Origin: Stenotrophomonas rhizophila
Lineage (GTDB): Bacteria > Pseudomonadota > Gammaproteobacteria > Xanthomonadales > Xanthomonadaceae
DNA length: 64,000 bases
Direction: 5' to 3'
NCBI RefSeq assembly: GCF_000661955.1
Contig: NZ_CP007597.1
Location: forward strand, 2,225,605-2,289,604
Both the position numbers and the translations under genes were made by a program. Position 1 is the stretch's first letter. Each line of letters opens with the position of its first letter. Below, one piece after another: positions 1 through 7,201 of the stretch. The notes below the pieces were generated by a model. The model worked only from the letters and a program-made list of their open reading frames with translations, was not told the origin of the DNA and did no database searches.

Positions 1-186
1 CCGGGGGCACGCCAGGGCAAGGCCACCACAAAGGTGCCCGTTGTTGGCACGGTGGTGGTCAGCTTCAACTTCGATCCCGGGTCCAGCACGATCCAGTACT
101 GCATCCTGTCCAAGCCCTGGATTGTGACATCCGGACAGGTCTTCGATGGGATCGGCGACACCATCAACTCCTGTCGGAGGCAGTAG
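1..186 (+). CDS. C-terminal end of an unknown protein (5' truncated by window edge)
   Basis: The frame beginning at base 1 is open for 61 codons and closes with TAG at 184-186. The peptide has a beta-rich appearance (VVVSFNFDPGSS) and two cysteines (YC and NSC) that could pair in an exported protein. I do not recognise a family. It could be the end of an effector or secreted hypothetical protein; only the tail is visible, so neither function nor start can be judged. Confidence 0.4.
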   Translation, partial: PGARQGKATTKVPVVGTVVVSFNFDPGSSTIQYCILSKPWIVTSGQVFDGIGDTINSCRRQ

Positions 187-474
187 CCGCCTTGGAGAGG
201 GCGCGCAGCCAGAACGGGCGGCATCGCACCGCCATCTGCGTCAAACCACCCGGAAGTACGCCCTGTATGTGCAAGCCAGCCAAAGGAGGCGGCAGGCAGC
301 TTCGACCGTGACAAACACCAGCAGGCTCCGATGCACCCATGGACCTCACCGTCCTGCCGCGGGATGCCGTCTCTTCGACGGGTGTGCACAGCACCGGGGG
401 TATAGTCGTCCCACACGACGCTCTTCCCCATGGCACAGAACTCTCTGTAGTTCATCACCGCAAGGATCGAAGCA
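187..474. other. intergenic region upstream of the ThDP enzyme gene
   Basis: About 290 bases without a convincing gene. A TATAGT hexamer around 400 could be a -10 element for the downstream gene, and an AAGGA-type ribosome binding site lies just before the ATG at 475. I see nothing else I can support here. Confidence 0.3.
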
Positions 475-2130
475 ATGCCCAAGGGCTCAGACCTCCTGGT
501 CGCCGCACTCGAAAACGAGGGCGTTGACCGCATCTTCGGGGTTCCAGGCGAGGAAAACCTCGATTTCCTGGAATCCCTGCGAAATTCCAGCATCGAACTG
601 GTCCTCACCCGTCACGAACAGGCCGCCGCCTTCATGGCTGCCACCCACGGCCGTCTCACCGGCAAACCCGGGGTTTGCCTGGCCACCCTCGGGCCGGGGG
701 CGCTGAACTTCTCCACCGGCGCGGCCTATGCCCATCTCGGGGCATGGCCGATGATCCTGATCACCGGCCAGAAGGCCGTGATGAGCGCTAGGCAGGCGCG
801 CTTCCAGATCGTGGACATCGTGGCCTCGATGAAGCCGCTCACGAAAATGACGCGCCAGATCGTCAGCCCCGCGGCCATACCGGCCATGGTGCGCGATGCC
901 TTCCGCGTGGCCATGGAGGAGCGTCCAGGCCCGGTACATCTGGAGCTTCCGGAGGATATCGCCGGGGAAGAGGTGGACGCGGTGCCGGTGATTCCGGTGC
1001 ATCCCCTGGACCGGCCCGTTGCCCCGGTCGCCGCGCTCGACCGGGCCGCCGCTGCGATCCTGGCCGCCAAACGCCCCCTGGTGATGATCGGTGCGGCCTG
1101 CAGCCGGCCCTCGTTGACCGAGGCGCTCTCCTCATTCGTGGCCCGCACGCGCCTGCCATTCTTCAATACCCAGATGGGCAAAGGGGCCGTTACCGGCGGC
1201 TCCAACCTGTACATGGGCACGGCCGCGCTCTCCGAAGGCGACTACGTGCACGAAGCCGTCGCACGTGCCGACCTGATCATTGCCATCGGCCATGACACGA
1301 TCGAAAAGCCGCCATTCCTGATGAAAGACAACGGCGGGCCCAAGGTCATCCATGTCGGCTTCCAGTCCGCCACGGTTGAACAGGTCTACCACCCCGATAT
1401 CGAAGTGATCGGCGACATCGGCGCCAGCGCCACCGCGCTTGCCGAACGCCTGGAGGGCAGGGTGGTCGAAGACGCGGGCACCAGCGAGCTGCGCCAGAAG
1501 ATCCTGTCCCGCCTCAACGACCGCGCCGAGGAAGACCGCTTCCCGGTGACGCCCCAGCGCCTGGTCCATGACGTGCGGCAGGCGATGCCCGAAGACGGCA
1601 TCGTCTGCCTCGACAACGGCATGTACAAGATCTGGTTTGCCCGCAACTACCGCACGCATGTGGCCAACACGCTGCTGCTCGACAACGCGCTGGCCACGAT
1701 GGGCGCCGGCCTGCCGTCGGCCATGATGGCGTCGATGCTGTTTCCGAAGCGCCGCGTGCTGGCCGTGTGCGGCGACGGTGGCTTCATGATGAACTCACAG
1801 GAGATGGAGACCGCCGTCAGGCTGGGCCTGAACCTGGTGGTCATCGTCCTCAATGACAGCGCCTACGGCATGATCCGCTGGAAGCAGGCGGTGGACGGCT
1901 TCGAGGATTTCGGCATGCGCTTCGGCAACCCCGATTTCGTGCGCTATGCCGAAGCCTACGGCGCCAAAGGCAGCCGGATCACGGCGGTGGAGCAGCTGGT
2001 GCCCACGATCGAGGCCGCCTTTGCTGGCGGTGGCGTCCACCTGCTGGATGTGCCCATCGACTACTCCGAGAACACCCGCGTCCTGGTCGACGAACTGCGC
2101 AACCGCACGCCCGACGTGGGCTGTGCGTAA
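475..2130 (+). CDS. acetolactate synthase large subunit-like ThDP-dependent enzyme
   Basis: A 551-residue thiamine-diphosphate enzyme of the acetohydroxyacid synthase type. The N-terminal pyrimidine-binding domain has the activating glutamate in RHEQ (Glu48); a central Rossmann-like domain follows (about 190-330); the C-terminal domain carries the cofactor motif GDGG at 433-436 and its partner Asn460 (LNDSAYGM). Members usually condense two pyruvates to acetolactate, but decarboxylase-type paralogues look alike. The ATG at 475 follows an AAGGA site. No small regulatory subunit is adjacent, which fits a catabolic rather than a biosynthetic enzyme. An aldehyde dehydrogenase gene follows after 35 bases, so the pair probably forms an operon acting on a 2-oxoacid or an aldehyde derived from it. 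The substrate is inference. Confidence 0.85.
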   Translation: MPKGSDLLVAALENEGVDRIFGVPGEENLDFLESLRNSSIELVLTRHEQAAAFMAATHGRLTGKPGVCLATLGPGALNFSTGAAYAHLGAWPMILITGQKAVMSARQARFQIVDIVASMKPLTKMTRQIVSPAAIPAMVRDAFRVAMEERPGPVHLELPEDIAGEEVDAVPVIPVHPLDRPVAPVAALDRAAAAILAAKRPLVMIGAACSRPSLTEALSSFVARTRLPFFNTQMGKGAVTGGSNLYMGTAALSEGDYVHEAVARADLIIAIGHDTIEKPPFLMKDNGGPKVIHVGFQSATVEQVYHPDIEVIGDIGASATALAERLEGRVVEDAGTSELRQKILSRLNDRAEEDRFPVTPQRLVHDVRQAMPEDGIVCLDNGMYKIWFARNYRTHVANTLLLDNALATMGAGLPSAMMASMLFPKRRVLAVCGDGGFMMNSQEMETAVRLGLNLVVIVLNDSAYGMIRWKQAVDGFEDFGMRFGNPDFVRYAEAYGAKGSRITAVEQLVPTIEAAFAGGGVHLLDVPIDYSENTRVLVDELRNRTPDVGCA

Positions 2131-2165
2131 GCGGTCGCGTTGACGCCAAACACAAGGAATCCCCG

Positions 2166-3548
2166 ATGTTGACCGTCGTACAAGCCTTCGACCGCGCGCC
2201 CATCGCCGACATCCCGTTCGACGACGCGGCAGCACTGGAACGCAAACTCAGCGCCGCGCAGCGGGCGTTCAAGAACCGCGACGGCTGGCTGCAGCCGCAC
2301 CAGCGCATCGCGATCCTGCGCAAGCTGGCCGCGCTGATGGAGGCCAAACGTGACCATCTGGCCCTGCAGATCGCGCGCGAGGGCGGCAAGCCGCTGCCCG
2401 ACGCCATCGTCGAGACCACGCGTGCGATCGATGGCGTCCACAACGCCGCCGATGAACTGCGCAATTTTGCGGGTCGCGAAATACCGATGGGCCTTTCAGC
2501 CGCGGCGGAGAATCGTTGGGCGTTCACTACCCGCGAGCCGATCGGCGTCGTCGCGGCGATCTCGGCGTTCAATCACCCGCTGAATCTGATCGTCCACCAG
2601 GTGGCACCGGCCATCGCGGTGGGCTGCCCGGTCATCATCAAACCGGCCTCCACCACGCCGTTGTCCTGCCTGGAATTCGTGGCTATGGTCCACGAAGCGG
2701 GCCTGCCGGAGCCGTGGTGCCAGAGCTTCCTGCCAGATGGCAACGAACTGGCCGAGGCGCTTGTCACCGACCCGCGCGTTGCGTTCCTCAGTTTCATTGG
2801 CTCGGCCCGGGTCGGTTGGTCGCTTCATGCCAAGCTGGCACACGGGGCGCGCTCGGCGCTGGAGCATGGCGGCGTCGCACCGGCCATCGTGGATCGAAGC
2901 GCGGACCTGGCCAAGATCATCGAACCCATCGTCAAGGGCGGCTATTACCACGCCGGCCAGGTCTGCGTATCCACCCAGCGCATCTTCGTACACAACGCCA
3001 TCGCCGACGACTTCACCCAGGCGCTCATCGCGCGCGTCGAGACGCTGCGTACCGGCGACCCTACGTTGAAAGACACCGAGGTGGGCCCGCTGATCCAGCC
3101 CCGCGAGGCCGACCGGGTGGCTGAGTGGATCGAGGAGGCAGTGAAGGGCGGGGCGCAGTGTGCAACCGGCGGCAAACGCCTTTCCGAGACGACGCTGCAG
3201 CCCACCGTGCTGCTCGATCCCGCCAGCGACGCCCGGGTGACCACGCAGGAAGTCTTCGGCCCGGTGGTGGCGGTGTACCGTTATGGCGAGCTTGATGAGG
3301 CTATTGCGCGGGCGAACTCTTTGCCTACCGCATTCCAGGCAAGCGTCTTCGCGCAGGATATCGATATCGCGATGCGCGCGGCCAACCGGCTGGATGCCTC
3401 AGCCGTGATGATCAACGACCCTACTGCGTTCCGCACTGACTGGATGCCGTTTGCAGGGCGCAGGGAGTCCGGTTATGGCACTGGGGGTATTCCTTACACG
3501 ATGCGGGATATGTCGCAGGAGAAGATGATTCTGATGCGGAGGAGTTGA
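2166..3548 (+). CDS. NAD(P)-dependent aldehyde dehydrogenase family protein
   Basis: A 460-residue aldehyde dehydrogenase. The catalytic cysteine is Cys267 in GQVCVST and the general-base glutamate is Glu233. The latter sits in LEHGG instead of the usual LGG(K) context, so the surrounding loop is atypical although both key residues are present. The nicotinamide-binding fold covers roughly 100-235. The ATG at 2166 has an AAGGA ribosome site seven to ten bases upstream. The gene is 35 bases behind the acetolactate-synthase-like gene in the same direction and is probably co-transcribed, suggesting oxidation of an aldehyde produced in the same short pathway. The true substrate cannot be read from the sequence. 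Confidence 0.88.
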   Translation: MLTVVQAFDRAPIADIPFDDAAALERKLSAAQRAFKNRDGWLQPHQRIAILRKLAALMEAKRDHLALQIAREGGKPLPDAIVETTRAIDGVHNAADELRNFAGREIPMGLSAAAENRWAFTTREPIGVVAAISAFNHPLNLIVHQVAPAIAVGCPVIIKPASTTPLSCLEFVAMVHEAGLPEPWCQSFLPDGNELAEALVTDPRVAFLSFIGSARVGWSLHAKLAHGARSALEHGGVAPAIVDRSADLAKIIEPIVKGGYYHAGQVCVSTQRIFVHNAIADDFTQALIARVETLRTGDPTLKDTEVGPLIQPREADRVAEWIEEAVKGGAQCATGGKRLSETTLQPTVLLDPASDARVTTQEVFGPVVAVYRYGELDEAIARANSLPTAFQASVFAQDIDIAMRAANRLDASAVMINDPTAFRTDWMPFAGRRESGYGTGGIPYTMRDMSQEKMILMRRS

Positions 3549-3841
3549 GCGGGGTGTGGGGGAGGGCAGGTGCGGGTCCTGTGCATGTGGGCGGGCGTGG
3601 GATGATGCGATGGGGGGGACGGTATAGCGGGAACGCCGTAACAGGACGGCCCCCTTCCTTGAGCGCGAGCTGGGCAGAGTGGGTGAGGCAGGGGCGTCGC
3701 CTGGGCTGTACTGCTACGCAAAGGATGACAGCAACTAGTTCAAAATGCCTCGCCCAGCAGAACCACTTGCGAACTCGCTCGTGGATCGCGCCTAATGCGA
3801 CACACTTGAGTTGACGGCCGTCAGTCAGCGGAGAAGAACCC
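3549..3841. other. intergenic region, left flank of the terminus accessory region
   Basis: About 290 bases between the aldehyde dehydrogenase gene and a TTG-started reading frame. I see no RNA gene, clear hairpin terminator or repeat. It marks the change from ordinary metabolic genes to the accessory region around dif. Confidence 0.3.
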
Positions 3842-4285
3842 TTGTGCAACAGAAGCACTGCAATCGTCGGATTTATCGCCAATCTGGCACCACTTTACTC
3901 TGGCGAACGCCATGGCGACTTCTGGTGCGCCCGCAGCCTGCACGATGGCACGCTCATCTCGCCCTTTAGTACGGATGAGGACACGGAAGACGAAGGCTGG
4001 ATTCGAGTCTGTTGGCAAGGTGATCCCCAGCGACGGACCGAGGTTCTGGGAGCAGACATCACGACGCTTGCATTAGAACGTTATGTTCGGCTGCACTGCA
4101 CCGGTGCTGACGAGGAAGCCATTGCCGCTGAGCTGTACTTCATGGCCCAGCACTTCACCTTCAAGACCGGCTGTCATGTCTACCTTCCGCAACTGAAAAA
4201 GCCTGCCCACCCCACGGTTCGGGCAGGAAAGCGCATGGGCGAGGGCGTTATGGTTAATCTCCTAAGCAAGGTAGTAGGCGCCTGA
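3842..4285 (+). CDS. hypothetical protein, TTG start
   Basis: A 147-codon frame beginning with TTG, preceded at eight bases by GGAG (3830-3833), which favours real translation. The product is soluble, with an acidic central stretch (TDEDTEDEG) and a basic tail (VRAGKRMGEG). I recognise no family. A strong hairpin that reads as a minus-strand terminator lies inside its 3' part (4196-4227), which is unusual within a gene and lowers confidence that the frame is functional to its end. It sits about 340 bases before the dif site, a position where fragments of integrated phage or plasmid genes would be expected. Confidence 0.4.
   Translation: MCNRSTAIVGFIANLAPLYSGERHGDFWCARSLHDGTLISPFSTDEDTEDEGWIRVCWQGDPQRRTEVLGADITTLALERYVRLHCTGADEEAIAAELYFMAQHFTFKTGCHVYLPQLKKPAHPTVRAGKRMGEGVMVNLLSKVVGA
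4196..4227 (-). terminator. minus-strand intrinsic terminator candidate
   Basis: Read on the minus strand, a 7-bp stem (CCTGCCC at 4202-4208 pairing with GGGCAGG at 4221-4227) is followed by C and five T. It would stop transcripts coming leftwards from the tnpT-like gene. It lies inside the plus-strand frame at 3842-4285. Confidence 0.45.
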
Positions 4286-4858
4286 CCTAAAGACACCCAG
4301 TGTTCTCAACTGCAGCTCTGAATGGGCAACAAAGCTGGGTCGGCGCCTAAGTAGCGTCAAGACGCCCCCAGCCTGATTAACGCCGACACATCGGCGCTGG
4401 AGTTGATGACGCATCAGGGCGTGAACTGTCCGCACGCCTAGCGGCGATGTGCGACGAGCGCTACATCCAGGAGATCCAGAACTTGCCCGGCTTCGATCTG
4501 GATGGTGCTGGCGCTTGTTGTTGGCGTGGTGATGCTTGGAAGGTCGTGGAGGCTTCGAAGTCGAAGGAGAAGCTTCCGACAGGCGTCCAATACATCCGAA
4601 CCCAACCGTAACCGTGGCTGATACTGCATTTCGCATAATGTATATTATGTTAAATGCTGGCCGGTACTACTTGGGCCTGCTCAAGCTGGTGTCGGTGTTC
4701 CTAATTGACGTCCTTTTGTTCCTAGATAGTGCCCCCTATTGAATGCAAAGGCTTTTTTGCTCGCCAAATCGTTCCGTGGGACATCAATTAGGAGCAAACT
4801 GCCGTCAATAGTGGTCCTAATTGATGTCCCTGGATGGGCTCTAGCCAAGCTAGTGTTC
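4286..4858. other. intergenic region containing dif and iteron-like repeats
   Basis: About 570 bases with no convincing gene. It holds the dif site (4628-4655) and, to its right, copies of a TCCTAATTGATGTCC-like motif running to the 3' end of the tnpT-like gene. The left half (4286-4620) shows nothing I can support. Confidence 0.5.
4628..4655 (+). other. dif: dif site (XerC/XerD chromosome dimer resolution site)
   Basis: The XerC arm ATTTCGCATAA (4628-4638), a 6-bp central region TGTATA (4639-4644) and the XerD arm TTATGTTAAAT (4645-4655) reproduce the 28-bp proteobacterial dif layout; centre and XerD arm match the E. coli dif sequence as I know it. Such a site is normally single and marks the replication terminus where XerCD-FtsK resolves chromosome dimers. 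In Xanthomonadaceae it is also the attachment site of several filamentous phages. I found no second copy in the window, so there is no evidence of a currently integrated Xer-dependent element bounded here. Confidence 0.9.
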
Positions 4859-4871
4859 CTAGTTCTTGTCC
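4699..4871. repeat. iteron-like repeats between dif and the tnpT-like gene
   Basis: A 15-bp motif close to TCCTAATTGATGTCC occurs at 4699-4713 (one change), at 4779-4793 on the minus strand, at 4815-4829, and in degenerate form at 4857-4871, where it overlaps the stop codon of the tnpT-like gene. The arrangement resembles a multi-site binding array for a replication, partition or recombination protein. Which protein binds is unknown; the adjacent KfrA-like protein is an obvious candidate. Confidence 0.55.
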
Positions 4872-5794
4872 TTGGATGAGATCTTCTTAGCCCGCTGCTT
4901 GGAGCTTATATTCCGTGGACCAGCTGTCACTTGGCTTCGCCTAAACGCAGCCTCTAGATCCGCCGGCAAGTTCTGGAGCTTGGCCAGCTGCTCTTCTAGA
5001 GCTGCACATCGGCCACGCTGATTATCCGCCGCCTGCACTGCCACCGCGGTGGCTGAGTGTGCCTTTTCAAGGCTACGCCGCATCTCTGCTTCAGACGACG
5101 CATGTCTTTTCACTGCGCTGGCCAGCTGGGTCTGCAATGCCTTGCTCTCTTGTCTAGCGCGATCAATATCCGCCAATGCGCGATTTTCGACAGATCTGAC
5201 GTGCTCAGCCAGGCTCTCGCGCTCAGATCTCGCCGATGCGTCAGTTTCTTGGAGCCTGTCGTAGAGCGCCTGGCGTGAGGCCTCAACTTGCTCAAGTCGC
5301 TGAGTAGCGGCGGTTCGTTGCCCGGTCAGTTCCGCAACCTGCAGTTGAAGCTGATCGACAAGGCGCTTCAGCTCCGTGGCTTGGGCGCGGGCGAGGCGCT
5401 CTGCGGCCATCGCCGCCTCCGACCTCGCATGGGCGGCGCGCGTCTCATCTGCAAGTGCTTGGGACCGGGCAAGAAACTTCTCTTGTTTGGACGCAAGGTC
5501 TTTGCTCGCCTCGGAAAACTCTTCAAGGACCGCATCACGCGCATGCTCTAGCGCTAGTGCCCACCATTGCCCTGCAAGCTTTCCCAAGGCAGCCGGAGCA
5601 TCTGTGACCTTTGGGCTCTCTGGCTGCAGCCGACTTCCAAGGCTTTGCCACCAAGTCTCTAGGCAGCGGGTAACGGTGTTCGGGGACCCCGTGCCTAGGT
5701 GCGCCCGGACGCGCTCCACCGTCGGGCGCTCGCCCTTTGCGACAAGCGCGTCAGCGGCGCCGTGCACGTCCAGTTCCGTGATGCCGCGAGCCAT
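4859..5794 (-). CDS. KfrA-like coiled-coil DNA-binding protein, TnpT type
   Basis: A 311-residue protein with an N-terminal helix-turn-helix resembling the KfrA N-terminal domain (about residues 5-55, with PTVERVRAHLGTGSPNTV), followed by a long Ala/Glu/Gln/Arg-rich coiled coil (about 95-280) and a lysine-rich tail. The start has an AGGAGA ribosome site. It is divergent from a tyrosine recombinase, with a 104-bp gap containing a core recombination site and a palindrome. This is the arrangement of tnpT/tnpS in Tn4651-type members of the Tn3 family, where TnpT assists the recombinase in resolving cointegrates at rst. The gene may instead act as a plasmid-type KfrA autoregulator. No Tn3 transposase is in the window. 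Confidence 0.7.
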   Translation of the reverse strand: MARGITELDVHGAADALVAKGERPTVERVRAHLGTGSPNTVTRCLETWWQSLGSRLQPESPKVTDAPAALGKLAGQWWALALEHARDAVLEEFSEASKDLASKQEKFLARSQALADETRAAHARSEAAMAAERLARAQATELKRLVDQLQLQVAELTGQRTAATQRLEQVEASRQALYDRLQETDASARSERESLAEHVRSVENRALADIDRARQESKALQTQLASAVKRHASSEAEMRRSLEKAHSATAVAVQAADNQRGRCAALEEQLAKLQNLPADLEAAFRRSQVTAGPRNISSKQRAKKISSKDKN

Positions 5795-5834
5795 TGAACT
5801 ATCTCCTGTGCGGGCGCCCTGCCCCGTTGATTCC

Positions 5835-5867
5835 GTACTGGCGATAAGTGATGATTATCGCTAGTAC
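5835..5867. other. core recombination site (rst/res-like) between tnpT-like and tnpS-like genes
   Basis: Two 13-bp arms, GTACTGGCGATAA (5835-5847) and TTATCGCTAGTAC (5855-5867), are inverted repeats with one mismatch around a 7-bp spacer (5848-5854). Size and spacing are those of a tyrosine-recombinase core site, and the position between the divergent genes matches the rst/res site of Tn4651-type elements. Confidence 0.7.
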
Positions 5868-5878
5868 ATGCATAATAG

Positions 5879-5894
5879 TGTAATGTACATTACA
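5879..5894. promoter_or_regulatory. perfect 16-bp palindrome, probable operator or accessory site
   Basis: TGTAATGTACATTACA is a perfect palindrome ending four bases before the ATG of the recombinase gene. It is a likely binding site for the divergently encoded KfrA/TnpT-like protein, either to repress tnpS or as an accessory recombination site. Binding is inferred. Confidence 0.55.
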
Positions 5895-5898
5895 TACT

Positions 5899-6978
5899 AT
5901 GAAGCGAACTTCCACCACTTCGACCTTGCCGACGGCTGCCAGTTCGCTGGTGTTGCCGCAGCAATTAGCCCAGAAAGCCGTCGATGCGGTGCGCGAACTG
6001 CTAGCAGAGGCAGCCGCGGCGAACACCACCCGTAGCTATGCCACTGCCCTGCGCTATTGGGCCGGATGGCATCAAGGGCGTTATGGTGTCGAGCTGGCGC
6101 TGCCGGTCGGCGAGGCCGTTGTGATCCAGTTTCTGGTCGACCATATCCAGCGCAAGAGCAAAGACGGCCTGATCAGCGAACTGCCGCCAGCGCTGGATCA
6201 GGCCTTAGTCGCCGCTGGACTCAAGGCAAGGATCGGGGCGCTGAAGCTGTCGACTGTGGTTCAGCGCATGGCAGTGCTGTCCACCGCGCACAAGCTCAAG
6301 CGTCTGGCCAACCCCTGCGAGTCGCCGAGCGTGCGTACCTTGCTCAGCCGCGCCCGCCGCGCCTCCGTCAAGCGCGGTGAGCGGCCAACCAAGAAGACCG
6401 CCATCACGCGACCAGAGCTTGAGGCCATGCTGGCCACCTGCGATGACTCTCTAGAAGGCCTGCGTGACCGTGCCCTGCTCTGCTTTGGTTTCGCCAGCGG
6501 TGGCCGCCGGCGCAGCGAAATCGCAGCCGCCGATCTGCGCGACCTGCGCAAGGTGGGCGACGATGGCTACATTTATCGACTGGAGTACTCGAAGACCCAG
6601 CAGGCCGGAGTGAAGGCGGATTCGACGCCGGATAAGCCAATTCTAGGGCGAAGCGCTGAGGCATTGGCGGCTTGGTTGGAGGCGGCCGCGATCCAGGAGG
6701 GAGCGATCTTCCGTCGAATCTGGAAGGATCGGGTGGGGCCTGCCCTACTCCCTGGTTCGGTCGCTACAATAGTGAAGCGCCGCGCGCAGCTGGCAGGGCT
6801 GGAGGGAGACTTTGGAGCGCACAGCTTGCGGTCGGGGTTCGTCACCGAGGCGGGGAAGCAAGGCGTTCCATTGCCTGCGGTGATGGCGATGACGGAATAC
6901 CGGTCGGTAGCGAGCGTGGTCGGGTACTTCCAAGCAGGTGCGGCCGAGGACAACCCTGCCGCAAGGCTCCTTAAGTAG
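5899..6978 (+). CDS. tyrosine recombinase, TnpS-type
   Basis: A 359-residue site-specific recombinase. The N-terminal SAM-like core-binding domain covers about 30-165. The catalytic domain shows the box I arginine in GGRRRSE (probably Arg204), a lysine in YSKT, HSLR (His308, Arg311) and the nucleophile Tyr343 in VGYFQAG. The usual box II histidine is replaced by tyrosine (TEYRS, Tyr334), where relatives normally have TEHRS or TGHRS; this may weaken activity. No ribosome site precedes the ATG at 5899, so translation may be leaderless. With the divergent tnpT-like gene and the core site it forms a cointegrate-resolution module; integration activity is the alternative. Confidence 0.82.
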   Translation: MKRTSTTSTLPTAASSLVLPQQLAQKAVDAVRELLAEAAAANTTRSYATALRYWAGWHQGRYGVELALPVGEAVVIQFLVDHIQRKSKDGLISELPPALDQALVAAGLKARIGALKLSTVVQRMAVLSTAHKLKRLANPCESPSVRTLLSRARRASVKRGERPTKKTAITRPELEAMLATCDDSLEGLRDRALLCFGFASGGRRRSEIAAADLRDLRKVGDDGYIYRLEYSKTQQAGVKADSTPDKPILGRSAEALAAWLEAAAIQEGAIFRRIWKDRVGPALLPGSVATIVKRRAQLAGLEGDFGAHSLRSGFVTEAGKQGVPLPAVMAMTEYRSVASVVGYFQAGAAEDNPAARLLK

Positions 6979-7201
6979 ACTCACATGCAGTGCGGGCGCA
7001 ACCCCGGTCGCCGGCCTTCTTGTGGTCAGATAACCTAGCTGCGCCACGTTGTGTCAGGGCAGACGCTGCTGAATCGGGGCGCGACAGGCGGAGAGCCGGG
7101 CGAGCATGGCTGGACCCGGTCCGCAAATGGGTGATTGCCTTGCTAGAGCTGCAAAAATTGGTTGAACCGCCCGTCGAATGGCCGATGCCAACGAGGAATA
7201 A

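Noticed and set aside
4634..4649. Second copy of the TnpT-type operator palindrome, similar to 5879-5894
   Set aside because: The resemblance (TAATGTATATTA against TAATGTACATTA) is explained by the centre of the dif site.
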